In this document: positions 35,844 through 44,758 of the stretch, in pieces
Layout of the letters: the number at the start of each line of letters is the position of its first letter
Position numbering within the stretch: the first letter of the stretch is position 1
Assembly (NCBI RefSeq): GCF_022898935.1
Contig: NZ_JALIRP010000002.1
Span: 724,204-788,203, forward strand
Direction of reading: 5' to 3'
Origin: Paenibacillus mangrovi
GTDB lineage: Bacteria > Bacillota > Bacilli > Paenibacillales > Paenibacillaceae
Length of the DNA stretch: 64,000 nucleotides
Notes under the pieces: generated by a model
Databases searched by the model: none
Seen by the model: the letters and a program-made list of their open reading frames with translations, nothing else
Told to the model about the DNA's origin: nothing
Position numbers and translations under genes: made by a program

Positions 35844-38018
35844 TTACTGTATGATACGGTGCACCGTATATACATCCTGCACCCGCTTGATTCGTTCCAC
35901 AACCGAATGCAAATGATCCGTGTTCCGGATCAGGATCGTCATGTGAATTAATGCCATTTTATTTTTATCCGAACGCCCAGTGACGGCGGAAATATTCGTT
36001 TTGCTCTCAGATACAGCCTGAAGAACCTCATTTAGCAGACCGTTGCGGTCATGTCCCGTAATCTCGATATCGACGCTGTAGTTGGCCTCGATTTCGGTTT
36101 CCCATTCCACTTCGATCACGCGTGCGGCTTCTTCGCCGTCGCCTGAGGCCGGAATATTCGGGCAGTCAGCCCGGTGAACGGACACGCCGCGTCCGCGGGT
36201 AACGTATCCTATGATATCATCCCCCGGCACAGGATTGCAGCAGCGGGCAAAGCGGACAAGCAGATTGTCGATACCTTTGACGCGAACGCCGTTGGTGGGG
36301 CGCTTTCTTTCGGCTGCGACTTTAATTTCCTTTTTCTCCGTGGTCAGCTCGAGCAGGCTTGCTTCCTCCTGCTCTTTGCGGAGACGCTCGGTCAGACGTG
36401 TGCAGATTTGTGCAGCCGTAATGCCTCCAAAGCCGATGCCTGAGAGCATATCATCCACATCGTTAAAGGCAAATTTCTTGGCTACTTCCAGCAGCTTATC
36501 GTCCGTAGTCCACTCGGAAGGATCAAGCCCGCGGCTCTTCAGCTCGCGCTCGATCATGTCGCGGCCTTTCTCCACGTTCTCTTCGCGTTTTTCCTTCTTG
36601 AACCACTGCTTGATCTTACTTCGCGCATGGGAGGATTGGGCAATCTTCAGCCAGTCTCCACTTGGTCCGTAAGAGTGCTTGGATGTCAGAATCTCTACGA
36701 TGTCTCCGGTCTTCAAGCGATGGTCGAGCGGCACGATACGTCCGTTCACCTTAGCGCCAATCGTCCGGTTGCCGACCTCGGTATGAATGCGGTACGCAAA
36801 ATCCAGCGGCACTGAGCCGGATGGAAGCTCAACCACTTCCCCCTTCGGCGTAAAGACAAATACGAGATCGGAGAAAAAGTCCATTTTGAGCGATTCTACG
36901 AATTCCGACGCATCCTTCGCTTCATGCTGAAGCTCCAGAATCTCACGGAAAAAGGTCATTTTGTTTTCAAAATTGCCCCCTGGTGCCGTGCCTTCCTTAT
37001 ACGCCCAGTGAGCCGCGATCCCGTACTCTGCTGTACGGTGCATTTCTGTGGTACGGATCTGCACTTCCGTCGGTTCCCCATTCGGTCCAACCACCGTCGT
37101 ATGGAGGGATTGGTACATATTCGCCTTCGGCATGGCAATATAGTCTTTGAACCGACCAGGCATCGGTTTCCAAAGCGTATGGATAATGCCCAGTGTAGCA
37201 TAGCAGTCCTTGATATTGTCCACTATAATTCGAATGGCAATCAGATCATAAATCTCATTGAACTGCTTATTTTTCGTCGTCATTTTATTAAAAACGCTGT
37301 AAATATGCTTCGGTCTGCCCGATAAATCACCTTCAATGCCCATCTCATCCAGCTTTTCGCGGATGCGGGAAATGACGGTTTCGACAAACTGCTCGCGTTC
37401 AGCGCGTTTTTTATGAATCAAATTGGCGATACGGTAATACTGCTGTGGATTCAAGTATCGAAGCGAAAGATCTTCCATTTCGCTCTTAATGGCGGAAATA
37501 CCAAGCCGATCTGCAATCGGGCAGAAAATTTCCAGTGTTTCATAGGCAATTCGCCGCTGGCTTTCCTCTGACTGGTATTTCAGTGTACGCATATTGTGGA
37601 GCCGGTCGGCCAGCTTGATCACGATCACCCGGATGTCCTGAGCCATAGCAATGAACATCTTGCGATAGTTTTCATTCTGCTGCTCTTCCTTGGAACGGAA
37701 TTGGATGCGCTCCAGCTTCGTCAGCCCGTCAACCAGCATCGCGCAGGCGTTTCCGAATTTCTCACGGATCTCCTCCAGCGATACGGTTGTATCCTCGACG
37801 ACGTCATGCAGCAGCGCAGCGACGATGGAGGTCGTATCCATCATCAGGTTCACGACAATATCTGCAACCGCTAGCGGATGCAGAATATAGGGTTCGCCGG
37901 ATTTGCGGACCTGGCCGTAGTGGGCTTGATCCGCGAAATGATAGGCTTCCCGGATGCGGTCCAAATCTGGCTCTTTTAAATAAGCTCCTGCCTTTTCAAG
38001 TAATCGCTCTATGCCCAT
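35844..38018 (-). CDS. relA: Bifunctional (p)ppGpp synthetase/hydrolase
   Basis: This 724-residue Rel enzyme makes and degrades the alarmone (p)ppGpp. Domains in order: HD hydrolase (about 25-180, with LHPLAVADIV and LLHDVVEDT), synthetase (about 215-340, YDLIAIRIIVDN), TGS (about 385-445, VFTPKGEVVELPSGSVPLDFAY), a zinc-finger/helical part with FARCCNPVPGD, and ACT (about 650-724). The HD motif is intact, so hydrolysis is expected. The start at 38018 (MGIERLLEKAG) matches homologues; a longer frame to 38093 adds an unconserved leader. Confidence 0.96.
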   Translation of the reverse strand: MGIERLLEKAGAYLKEPDLDRIREAYHFADQAHYGQVRKSGEPYILHPLAVADIVVNLMMDTTSIVAALLHDVVEDTTVSLEEIREKFGNACAMLVDGLTKLERIQFRSKEEQQNENYRKMFIAMAQDIRVIVIKLADRLHNMRTLKYQSEESQRRIAYETLEIFCPIADRLGISAIKSEMEDLSLRYLNPQQYYRIANLIHKKRAEREQFVETVISRIREKLDEMGIEGDLSGRPKHIYSVFNKMTTKNKQFNEIYDLIAIRIIVDNIKDCYATLGIIHTLWKPMPGRFKDYIAMPKANMYQSLHTTVVGPNGEPTEVQIRTTEMHRTAEYGIAAHWAYKEGTAPGGNFENKMTFFREILELQHEAKDASEFVESLKMDFFSDLVFVFTPKGEVVELPSGSVPLDFAYRIHTEVGNRTIGAKVNGRIVPLDHRLKTGDIVEILTSKHSYGPSGDWLKIAQSSHARSKIKQWFKKEKREENVEKGRDMIERELKSRGLDPSEWTTDDKLLEVAKKFAFNDVDDMLSGIGFGGITAAQICTRLTERLRKEQEEASLLELTTEKKEIKVAAERKRPTNGVRVKGIDNLLVRFARCCNPVPGDDIIGYVTRGRGVSVHRADCPNIPASGDGEEAARVIEVEWETEIEANYSVDIEITGHDRNGLLNEVLQAVSESKTNISAVTGRSDKNKMALIHMTILIRNTDHLHSVVERIKRVQDVYTVHRIIQ

Positions 38019-38218
38019 TCTAGTCGTTTCCGTTTCCCTTCTATATGAAATAGAACCCGCTGACATTCCTTCTTTAGCAGGTTCCCTGGTCAAATCAGAT
38101 TTTATATAATTATGACGCTATAAAGGCTCTACGTCAATATTTCTTGCCAGGAACAGGAAGCATTGACGGCAACAAACTTCATTTTTTGCATTCCTTCTGT
38201 TTTTATTAAAAAAAATGA

Positions 38219-38247
38219 TTGAAAAATGTCGAATTTATAGCTAATCT
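38219..38247 (+). promoter_or_regulatory. Promoter upstream of the uracil permease gene
   Basis: TTGAAA (38219-38224) is followed after 17 bases by TAATCT (38242-38247). No PyrR-type attenuator stem is visible in the short leader, so pyrimidine control, if any, is not evident. Confidence 0.55.
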
Positions 38248-38298
38248 AGATTGAATGCAATACGAGATACGAAAACTTTTGATTTGGGAGTGAGCTTC

Positions 38299-39594
38299 TT
38301 GCAACGCGAAATTCAAGTTAATGAAAAGCTTCCCATGGGTCAGGGATTCCTCCTCAGCCTCCAGCACCTGTTTGCCATGTTCGGAAGTACGGTATTGGTG
38401 CCTAACCTGTTCCATGTAGACCCCGGCATGATTTTGCTGATGAACGGAATCGGAACTTTGCTCTACATTCTCATCTGCCGCGGTAAAATCCCTGCATACC
38501 TCGGCTCAAGCTTTGCATTTATTGCTCCGGTACAAGCTGTTCTGGCCGGAACCACGGACAATTACCCACTGGCACTCGGAGCCTTTATCGTAACTGGTAT
38601 CATTTTTGTCGCCGTCGGGCTTATCGTACAATTTGCCGGAACCAAGTGGATTGACGTCGTATTCCCTCCCGCAGCCATGGGCGCCATCGTCGCTACCATT
38701 GGTCTCGAACTCGTACCTACTGCAGCCAGTATGGCCGGTATAATTCCACCGGATGGCGCTTCCGTGGATCCCAATGCCGTCATTCTTTCGATGACAACGC
38801 TTGGCGTAACCGTGATCGGAGCCGTTCTCTTCCGTGGTTTCCCGAAAATCATCCACATCCTGATCGGTATCGTGACTGGGTATGTGCTCGCCTACTTTAT
38901 GCCGGGCATGATCGATAAGGGAGCTATCGCAAATGCTCATTTCTTCTCTGCACCAACCCTTACAACCCCTAAATTTGATATGGCGGCGATTCTTACCATT
39001 GTTCCGGTATCGCTCGTCGTTATCGTCGAGCATATCGGCCATTTGCTTGTAACTAGCAACATTGTCGGTAAGGATTTGTCCAAGGATCCGGGTCTGAACC
39101 GCTCCCTAATGGGCAACGGCATTTCGACTATTATTTCCGGTTTTGTGGGTTCGACGCCAAACACGACCTATGGTGAAAATATCGGCGTAATGGCGTTAAC
39201 CAAAGTCTACTCGGTGTACGTCATCGGTGGAGCGGCGGTCATCGCGATCCTGCTTTCCTTCTCCGGTACATTCTCGGCTATCATTGCGAATATTCCAGTT
39301 CCCGTTATGGGCGGTGTGTCGCTGCTGCTGTTCGGCGTCATCGCGGCTTCGGGACTTCGGATCTTCGTAGAGCAGAAGGTGGATTTCTCAAAACCAACCA
39401 ATATGCTGCTGGCAACTCTCGTCTTGGTCGTGGGCATCAGCGGCGTACAGCTGGATATCGGCGACGTTCATTTCAAAGGCATGGCGCTGGCTACCGTTGT
39501 CGGGATCGTGCTAAGCCTGTTCTTCAAACTGATTGAAGTGCTCGGACTCTCCAATGAAAAAGACGATGAGCTCGTCGAAAAGATTCCTGACTAA
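38299..39594 (+). CDS. pyrP: Uracil permease (NCS2 family)
   Basis: This 431-residue permease of the UraA/PyrP branch imports uracil with protons. The N-terminus has LSLQHLFAMFGSTVLVPN, characteristic of the group, and the later GSTPNTTYGENIGVMALT carries the substrate-contact Glu and Asn. About 12-14 membrane helices are visible. The start is TTG at 38299, four bases after GGGAGTGAG; the open frame extends upstream to 38251 without a ribosome site. It is a single gene pointing away from relA. Xanthine or another uracil-like base cannot be excluded. Confidence 0.9.
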   Translation: MQREIQVNEKLPMGQGFLLSLQHLFAMFGSTVLVPNLFHVDPGMILLMNGIGTLLYILICRGKIPAYLGSSFAFIAPVQAVLAGTTDNYPLALGAFIVTGIIFVAVGLIVQFAGTKWIDVVFPPAAMGAIVATIGLELVPTAASMAGIIPPDGASVDPNAVILSMTTLGVTVIGAVLFRGFPKIIHILIGIVTGYVLAYFMPGMIDKGAIANAHFFSAPTLTTPKFDMAAILTIVPVSLVVIVEHIGHLLVTSNIVGKDLSKDPGLNRSLMGNGISTIISGFVGSTPNTTYGENIGVMALTKVYSVYVIGGAAVIAILLSFSGTFSAIIANIPVPVMGGVSLLLFGVIAASGLRIFVEQKVDFSKPTNMLLATLVLVVGISGVQLDIGDVHFKGMALATVVGIVLSLFFKLIEVLGLSNEKDDELVEKIPD

Positions 39595-39605
39595 TAACAT
39601 GCAAA

Positions 39606-39650
39606 AAGAGCCGGTCAAGCCCCTGTCAGGGAGCGCTTGTCGGCTCTTTT
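39606..39650 (+). terminator. Intrinsic terminator after pyrP
   Basis: AGAGCCGGTCAAGC pairs with GCTTGTCGGCTCT and is followed by eight T. It lies 12 bases after the pyrP stop. Confidence 0.9.
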
Positions 39651-39663
39651 TTTTCAAAAATCC

Positions 39664-39696
39664 AGGAAAACCCCAACACTTACGTGGGGTTTTCCT
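39664..39696. terminator. Second hairpin of the pyrP/apt gap
   Basis: A perfect 12-bp stem AGGAAAACCCCA/TGGGGTTTTCCT with a nine-base loop is followed on the plus strand by ATTTTTT. It probably backs up termination after pyrP. Confidence 0.75.
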
Positions 39697-39714
39697 ATTT
39701 TTTAATCCATACAA

Positions 39715-39752
39715 AAAATACCTTCAGGTCTGAATCGACCCAAAGGTATTTT
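39715..39752 (-). terminator. Intrinsic terminator after apt
   Basis: AAAATACCTT and AAGGTATTTT with an inner GGTC/GACC stem are followed on the minus strand by TTTTTTG. It lies about 40 bases after the apt stop. Confidence 0.85.
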
Positions 39753-39793
39753 ATTTCCCGGGAAACAAATCCCATATTTATATCCAATTGATA

Positions 39794-40312
39794 TTAGTCT
39801 TCGTATGTCATCAAAGAAAACACTTCAACACCTGGAAGTTTCGCACGGCCATTCAATGCAGTCAGTTCAATTAGAAAAGCTGCACCTACCACATTACCAC
39901 CAAGCTGCTTAACCAGATCGACAGAAGACGAAATTGTACCTCCAGTTGCCAACAGATCATCTGCAATCAGGACATTCTGTCCTTTTTTGATGGCATCTGT
40001 ATGCATAGCAAGACGGTCTTTGCCGTACTCCAGATCATACCCGACTTCGATCGTTTCGTAAGGAAGCTTTCCGCTTTTACGGATCGGCACAAAACCAACG
40101 CCCAGGGCATAGGCCAGAGGAGCTCCTACCACAAATCCACGTGCCTCAGGACCAGCGATCACATCAATGTTCAGAGCGGATACCATCTCTTTTAGTTCGT
40201 TGATCGCTTTCTTATAATTCTCCCCGTCCTGAAGCAATGTTGTAATATCTTTAAAGCTGATACCCGGCTGCGGGAAATCAGGTATCACCCGAATGTACTG
40301 TTTATAATCCAA
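39794..40312 (-). CDS. apt: Adenine phosphoribosyltransferase
   Basis: This 172-residue salvage enzyme converts adenine and PRPP to AMP. The PRPP-binding motif VLIADDLLATGGT lies at about 110-122, and PEARGFVVGAPLAYALG is the usual flexible-loop region. The start is TTG with AGGAGGAG upstream. It follows recJ by 41 bases, and relA is on the far side of pyrP; in B. subtilis recJ-apt-relA are contiguous, so pyrP is an insertion here. Confidence 0.96.
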   Translation of the reverse strand: MDYKQYIRVIPDFPQPGISFKDITTLLQDGENYKKAINELKEMVSALNIDVIAGPEARGFVVGAPLAYALGVGFVPIRKSGKLPYETIEVGYDLEYGKDRLAMHTDAIKKGQNVLIADDLLATGGTISSSVDLVKQLGGNVVGAAFLIELTALNGRAKLPGVEVFSLMTYED

Positions 40313-40353
40313 AATAATCTCCTCCTAAATATGATACAAAAACGGTCATGCGT

Positions 40354-42756
40354 TTAGCTGGCGCCTTCCAAACGGGATATCATCCAGCGGGTGCACTGTG
40401 AAGTGCCTTCATACACCAAATGCTGTTCCATTTCGGCAAGGCTGCCCAATTTCGTAAAATGCATGGAGCTGCTGAGCTCGCGTTTCGGCGGCTTCGGAAT
40501 TACCACAATATTTCCGTCACGGCGTTCTACGAACGCAAGCTCTTCAAATACATCCATCATCATTGTGACCATACGAAGGGTAGAAGAGGATTGCTGACTG
40601 AGTCTTGCTAGTGCCTCCTGCTCCCTGATGGGCTCTAAAGCCATACGCATCAGTAAAACATACAGTAATTTAAATTGGTCGCGGCTCGGAATCGTCAGCT
40701 GTTCCTCTTTATTCCGTCCCGAATGAAGAAGGAACAAATTGGAGAGATTTTTAAACGAAGCGAGCAGTGCGTCCAGCTGATCCACAGAGTCTGGGACATG
40801 AACCATAAACAAAGTAGTAATATGATCCGCGCCATAAGTGTTCGCCGCATTGTTAAATGCCGAAATTCCAGCTTTATTATCATATACCCAAAGGCTACAA
40901 TCATTCAATTGTATTTTTGGAGAACTTTCAAGAAGCGGATTAAACACAGCTGCAATCTGCCGATGATCCAGCCGCATATGCGGTGAGATGATGTCGTAAA
41001 TCCGCTGAACCTCTTTCCAAGGCTCTTTGGCATCTCGCAAATCAAACACCTGCGTGCCGGTAATCTTCATATCCTGCAGCATAAGCTGCGGCTTTCTCGA
41101 CCCATTCCACTCATTGATCGATACTTCCCCGAGGATATCCAGCGTCATACCTTCTTCAAGCAAATCCGCTAGATCACCCCGGCCAAATGCAACAGCTTCC
41201 ATTCGCGTCTCGCCCTGCCGGAACACTAGCTTCAAATGCTTGCCTTCCTTCCCCATCTTCCGCAGCTCTACCAGCCGTGTACCTCGAAAAACAAGCTTGG
41301 GTACCGGATTCGCCATACCAAACGGCGCCAGCATATCCATCTCGTCAATTACGGAAAGGGGTACATCGGACAGCTTCCATTCCCCGTCCGTTGCGATGAC
41401 AGGAATGTAGTCTTCCTCCGACATGACCTGTGCGGCAAAAAGGTTTAGAGCTTCCTCGAATGCCGGAAGTTGATCTCGGCTCAAACTCATGCCTGCTGCC
41501 GACGGGTGTCCGCCGTAATGATCCATAAGCTCCTTGCAGGAGGTCAATGCCTCGTAAATATCAAGACCCGGAATGGATCTTGCCGAGCCCTTACACATGC
41601 CTGTTTCCGGATCAATGCCAAGAATAATAACCGGACGATAATAACGTTCAAGGATTTTGGACGCTACAATCCCTACGACCCCTACGTTCCAGCCCTCCCC
41701 TGCCAGCACGATGACATCTGGCACGCTTCCGTTAATCATTTTGTCCTGAAGCTGAATCAGTGCTTCTTCAACGATCGTTTCTACAACCTGCTGCCGCTCC
41801 TTGTTCAGCTCATCAAGTGCGTGGGATAACTGCTGCGCCTCTTCCATATCCCCCGTCGTCATCAGCGCCACAGCTGAGCCTGCATGATCCAGTCGTCCGC
41901 TGGCATTGATTCTCGGGGCCATTCCAAAGGCTACATTGACGGAAGTCACCGCCCCCATGTTGAATCCACTTACTTCCATAAGCGCCTGAATCCCGGGAAA
42001 CGACGTATGACGCATGCACTCGAGGCCGCGGCTGACCAGAATGCGGTTCTCTCCGGTGAGCGGCATCAAATCTGCAATGGTTCCGATCGCAACGATTTCC
42101 GTCCATTCTACCGGAGGCTCCTTTAATACCGCCTGCGCTAATTTATAAGCCACGCCAACCCCGGCCAAGCCTTTAAAAGGATAAGGACATCCCGGCTGCT
42201 TCGGATTGATCAGTGCATAAGCGTTAGGAAGTACCTCGGGTGGTTCATGGTGATCTGTAACAATAACGTCCATCCCCAATGAATTGGCATATGCAATCTG
42301 TTCAACTGCGCTTATGCCTGTGTCTACGGTTATAATCAGGCTGACTCCTTGCTGATGGGCCCAATCAAGCGCATGGTTGTGCAATCCGTAACCTTCATTG
42401 GAGCGATGCGGAATGTAGATATCATAGGAAGCTCCCAAGTGGCGCATAAAATAAATCATCAATGAAGTGCTGGAAACGCCATCCGCATCGTAGTCCCCGT
42501 AGATCAGGATATGCTCGCTTTGTTCAATTGCCTGTAGGATACGGGGTACCGCCTTGTCCATGCCGAGCAGCAAATATGGGTCATGCAGTGCTTCCAGATT
42601 TCCATTCAGGAACCTTCCCGCTTCTTCCCTGCTACCGATCCCTCGTGAGGCAAGCAGCGAAGCAGTTAAAGGAGATACAGAAAGCTCTCCCGCCAAGCTT
42701 CGGACTGTCTCCTCGTTTCCTTCTGGAGCCTGCCATGAATATTTTGATTCAAACAA
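40354..42756 (-). CDS. recJ: Single-stranded-DNA-specific exonuclease RecJ
   Basis: This 800-residue DHH-family nuclease degrades single-stranded DNA 5'-3' in recombination and repair. DHH motifs appear in order: HILIYGDYDADGVSSTSLM (about 78-96), TVDTGISA, VTDHHEPPE (about 166) and the DHHA1 region with NASGRLDHAGSAV. The long C-terminal part, about residue 560 onward, is the YrvE-type extension of Bacillales RecJ. The start is TTG, six bases after AAAGGTGA. Confidence 0.95.
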   Translation of the reverse strand: MFESKYSWQAPEGNEETVRSLAGELSVSPLTASLLASRGIGSREEAGRFLNGNLEALHDPYLLLGMDKAVPRILQAIEQSEHILIYGDYDADGVSSTSLMIYFMRHLGASYDIYIPHRSNEGYGLHNHALDWAHQQGVSLIITVDTGISAVEQIAYANSLGMDVIVTDHHEPPEVLPNAYALINPKQPGCPYPFKGLAGVGVAYKLAQAVLKEPPVEWTEIVAIGTIADLMPLTGENRILVSRGLECMRHTSFPGIQALMEVSGFNMGAVTSVNVAFGMAPRINASGRLDHAGSAVALMTTGDMEEAQQLSHALDELNKERQQVVETIVEEALIQLQDKMINGSVPDVIVLAGEGWNVGVVGIVASKILERYYRPVIILGIDPETGMCKGSARSIPGLDIYEALTSCKELMDHYGGHPSAAGMSLSRDQLPAFEEALNLFAAQVMSEEDYIPVIATDGEWKLSDVPLSVIDEMDMLAPFGMANPVPKLVFRGTRLVELRKMGKEGKHLKLVFRQGETRMEAVAFGRGDLADLLEEGMTLDILGEVSINEWNGSRKPQLMLQDMKITGTQVFDLRDAKEPWKEVQRIYDIISPHMRLDHRQIAAVFNPLLESSPKIQLNDCSLWVYDNKAGISAFNNAANTYGADHITTLFMVHVPDSVDQLDALLASFKNLSNLFLLHSGRNKEEQLTIPSRDQFKLLYVLLMRMALEPIREQEALARLSQQSSSTLRMVTMMMDVFEELAFVERRDGNIVVIPKPPKRELSSSMHFTKLGSLAEMEQHLVYEGTSQCTRWMISRLEGAS

Positions 42757-42807
42757 TCGTCTTCACCTTTCTTTCCCTGCCTATCATTTATGACATCCCA
42801 AGGATGA

Positions 42808-43764
42808 CTATTGAAGCAGTGTCGGCATTTCATTATCCGTAAGCTGATGATTGGATTTATACGGATAACCGGGATCATAAGGAACGACTTGAATATTAAC
42901 ATCACTGATGTGCACAAATCGGTTCATCAGCAGTTTTTTTGCCCGTTCGGCAATCTCATTCGCTTCGAGCACGGTAATGCGGGGATTCACGCTGATCTTG
43001 AGATCAACCGTAATATAATGCCCCTGCTCCCTAGCCTTCAGATCATCAACTGTAATGATGCCGTGTACCCGTTGAACGGTCTCGATGAAATTGAGCGCAT
43101 CCTCCTGCTCAGCTTCCTGAACCAAAGAGCCGTATACGGAATTCATCATAAGAAAATAACCTTTCCGAATCACCAGACAAGCAACAACCAGAGCTGAGAC
43201 CGGATCCATATACATCATGGTTTTCCAGCCAAGGGTATCTCCTGCCAAGGATAGAAATACGCCAACACATACGGTCAGTGACGTATATAGGCTGAAGCGG
43301 TGTTCTTCAGCATAAATCGTGTGCTGGCCGTCTCCCTTTTTTTTCGAATAGCGGAACTGAAACTGGAAAACGGCTTCCTTTACCGCCAAGGATACGATAA
43401 CGGCAATCAGCGTAAATTTACTTGGCACATGAATATTGCCTGATGCCATCGCTCGAATGGAAGCAACTGCAATTTGGAGTGCCCCCATGAGCACCAGTAC
43501 CGCAAACAATATCGCGAAGACCGGCTCCGTCCGGTGTGTACGGCTCTGCTGCTTACCTCCGCCCTTTCCCTTCAGGGACGATCGGCGCGGAATGAGACGG
43601 TTTAGCGAAGTCACAGCACCGGAGGCGGAGTACAAGGCATCGCCCAGCAAAGCCTTGCTGCCCGATAAATAACCAACTGTACCTTTAAACACAGCGAGCG
43701 ACAAATCACCGATCATTCCTGTCCAGGTAACGGTATCGGAAGAATGTGAACGTAGTATACTCAT
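42808..43764 (-). CDS. CDF-family membrane protein with substituted metal-site residues
   Basis: This 318-residue protein has the cation diffusion facilitator layout: six membrane helices (about 15-215) and a C-terminal cytoplasmic ferredoxin-like domain (about 228-300; HGIITVDDLKAREQGHYITVDLKISVN type, quoted by ends HGIITV and DLKISV). In TM2 the normal AD-A-x-H/D-xxx-D pattern reads GDALYSASG, with Tyr45 and Gly49 in place of the two metal ligands. An extra basic loop (KGKGGGKQQSRTHR, about 65-78) follows. It may not transport divalent metals. It lies 51 bases upstream of recJ. The ATG follows GAGAGGAGG. Confidence 0.82.
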   Translation of the reverse strand: MSILRSHSSDTVTWTGMIGDLSLAVFKGTVGYLSGSKALLGDALYSASGAVTSLNRLIPRRSSLKGKGGGKQQSRTHRTEPVFAILFAVLVLMGALQIAVASIRAMASGNIHVPSKFTLIAVIVSLAVKEAVFQFQFRYSKKKGDGQHTIYAEEHRFSLYTSLTVCVGVFLSLAGDTLGWKTMMYMDPVSALVVACLVIRKGYFLMMNSVYGSLVQEAEQEDALNFIETVQRVHGIITVDDLKAREQGHYITVDLKISVNPRITVLEANEIAERAKKLLMNRFVHISDVNIQVVPYDPGYPYKSNHQLTDNEMPTLLQ

Positions 43765-43808
43765 GTTTGCCTCCTCTCCGGCAGTCTCAACATGCCGATA
43801 TCAGATTA

Positions 43809-43835
43809 AAAGCCGCGTCGCATAGACGCGGCTTT
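43809..43835 (-). terminator. Intrinsic terminator after secF
   Basis: AAAGCCGCGTC and GACGCGGCTTT form an 11-bp stem with loop GCATA. On the minus strand it is followed by TAATCTGA, without a T-run beyond the stem's own TTT. It separates secF from the CDF-like gene. Confidence 0.75.
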
Positions 43836-43852
43836 CACCTGTACTGCTTACC

Positions 43853-44758
43853 TTATGCTTTGGAAGGCTTGACCGCTTTCCCTTTTGGTTTTTGCTTGAA
43901 CTTTAAGAACAGCCAGAGCGGGCTGGCGATGAAGATCGAAGAATATGCCCCGAAGACCAAGCCGATGCACATAGCCAGCGAGAACATTTTGATCGATTCT
44001 CCCGCGAATAGGAACAGGAAGAAAGCGGCGATGAATACCGTAAACGCCGTGTACAAGGAACGCATCAGCATTTGGTTGACACTGTGGTTGAGCAGATTCG
44101 TCAAATCCTCGCGTGTCTTCTGTTTCCCAAAACGCATGTTTTCACGGATACGGTCGAAGATAACGATCGTATCGTTAATCGAGTAACCGATAATGGTTAG
44201 AACCGCAACAATGAAGGTCTGGCTGACCTCCAGACGGAAGATCGAGAAGATCGCCACGACGATAAATGCGTCATGCAGCAGCGCGATGATCGCTGCCACC
44301 GCGAAGCGCCATTCGAACCGGATACTTACGTATATGATGATCCCGATACAGGATAAGAGCACAGAATAAATCGCATTCCGACCGAGCTCTTTCGCCATTT
44401 CCGGATCCACAGTATTGATTTCAAATGAAGCTGTTTTGTCCAGCTTTTGAATCTCTGTTTTGAGCTGATCAGCCTGATTAGAGGACAATTCTGTCGTGAA
44501 ACGGATGTTCATGCGCTTGTCCCCAGGCGTGATGCTTGCATCTTTACCGATTCCCATCTCATCAAGCAGTGGTTGTACTTCAGCTATCGTTACATTCTTG
44601 GATAGCTTCACGTCTACGTTCGAGCCAGCACGGAAATCAACGCTGTAGTTCAAACCGAAGGCGGCAAGAGAGATAATACCCGCAATCGTCAGCACGATTG
44701 AGAATATGAATGCAGTTTTGCTCATCTTCACGAAGTTAAATTCTTTTTTAAAGTGCAT
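43853..44758 (-). CDS. secF: Protein translocase subunit SecF
   Basis: This 301-residue RND-type membrane protein works with SecD to pull exported proteins across the membrane using the proton gradient. TM1 is at about 13-35, a periplasmic-side domain follows with the SecF signature FRAGSNVDV, and five more helices come after about residue 125, with GYSINDTIVIFDRIREN in the conserved loop. The start at 44758 has AAAGGAG ten bases upstream; a GTG three codons earlier overlaps that site. It overlaps secD by 11 bases. B. subtilis has a fused SecDF, so the split form differs. Confidence 0.95.
   Translation of the reverse strand: MHFKKEFNFVKMSKTAFIFSIVLTIAGIISLAAFGLNYSVDFRAGSNVDVKLSKNVTIAEVQPLLDEMGIGKDASITPGDKRMNIRFTTELSSNQADQLKTEIQKLDKTASFEINTVDPEMAKELGRNAIYSVLLSCIGIIIYVSIRFEWRFAVAAIIALLHDAFIVVAIFSIFRLEVSQTFIVAVLTIIGYSINDTIVIFDRIRENMRFGKQKTREDLTNLLNHSVNQMLMRSLYTAFTVFIAAFFLFLFAGESIKMFSLAMCIGLVFGAYSSIFIASPLWLFLKFKQKPKGKAVKPSKA

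Noticed and set aside
38094..38298. A PyrR-type attenuator before pyrP
   Set aside because: No anti-antiterminator or terminator pair is visible in the leader.
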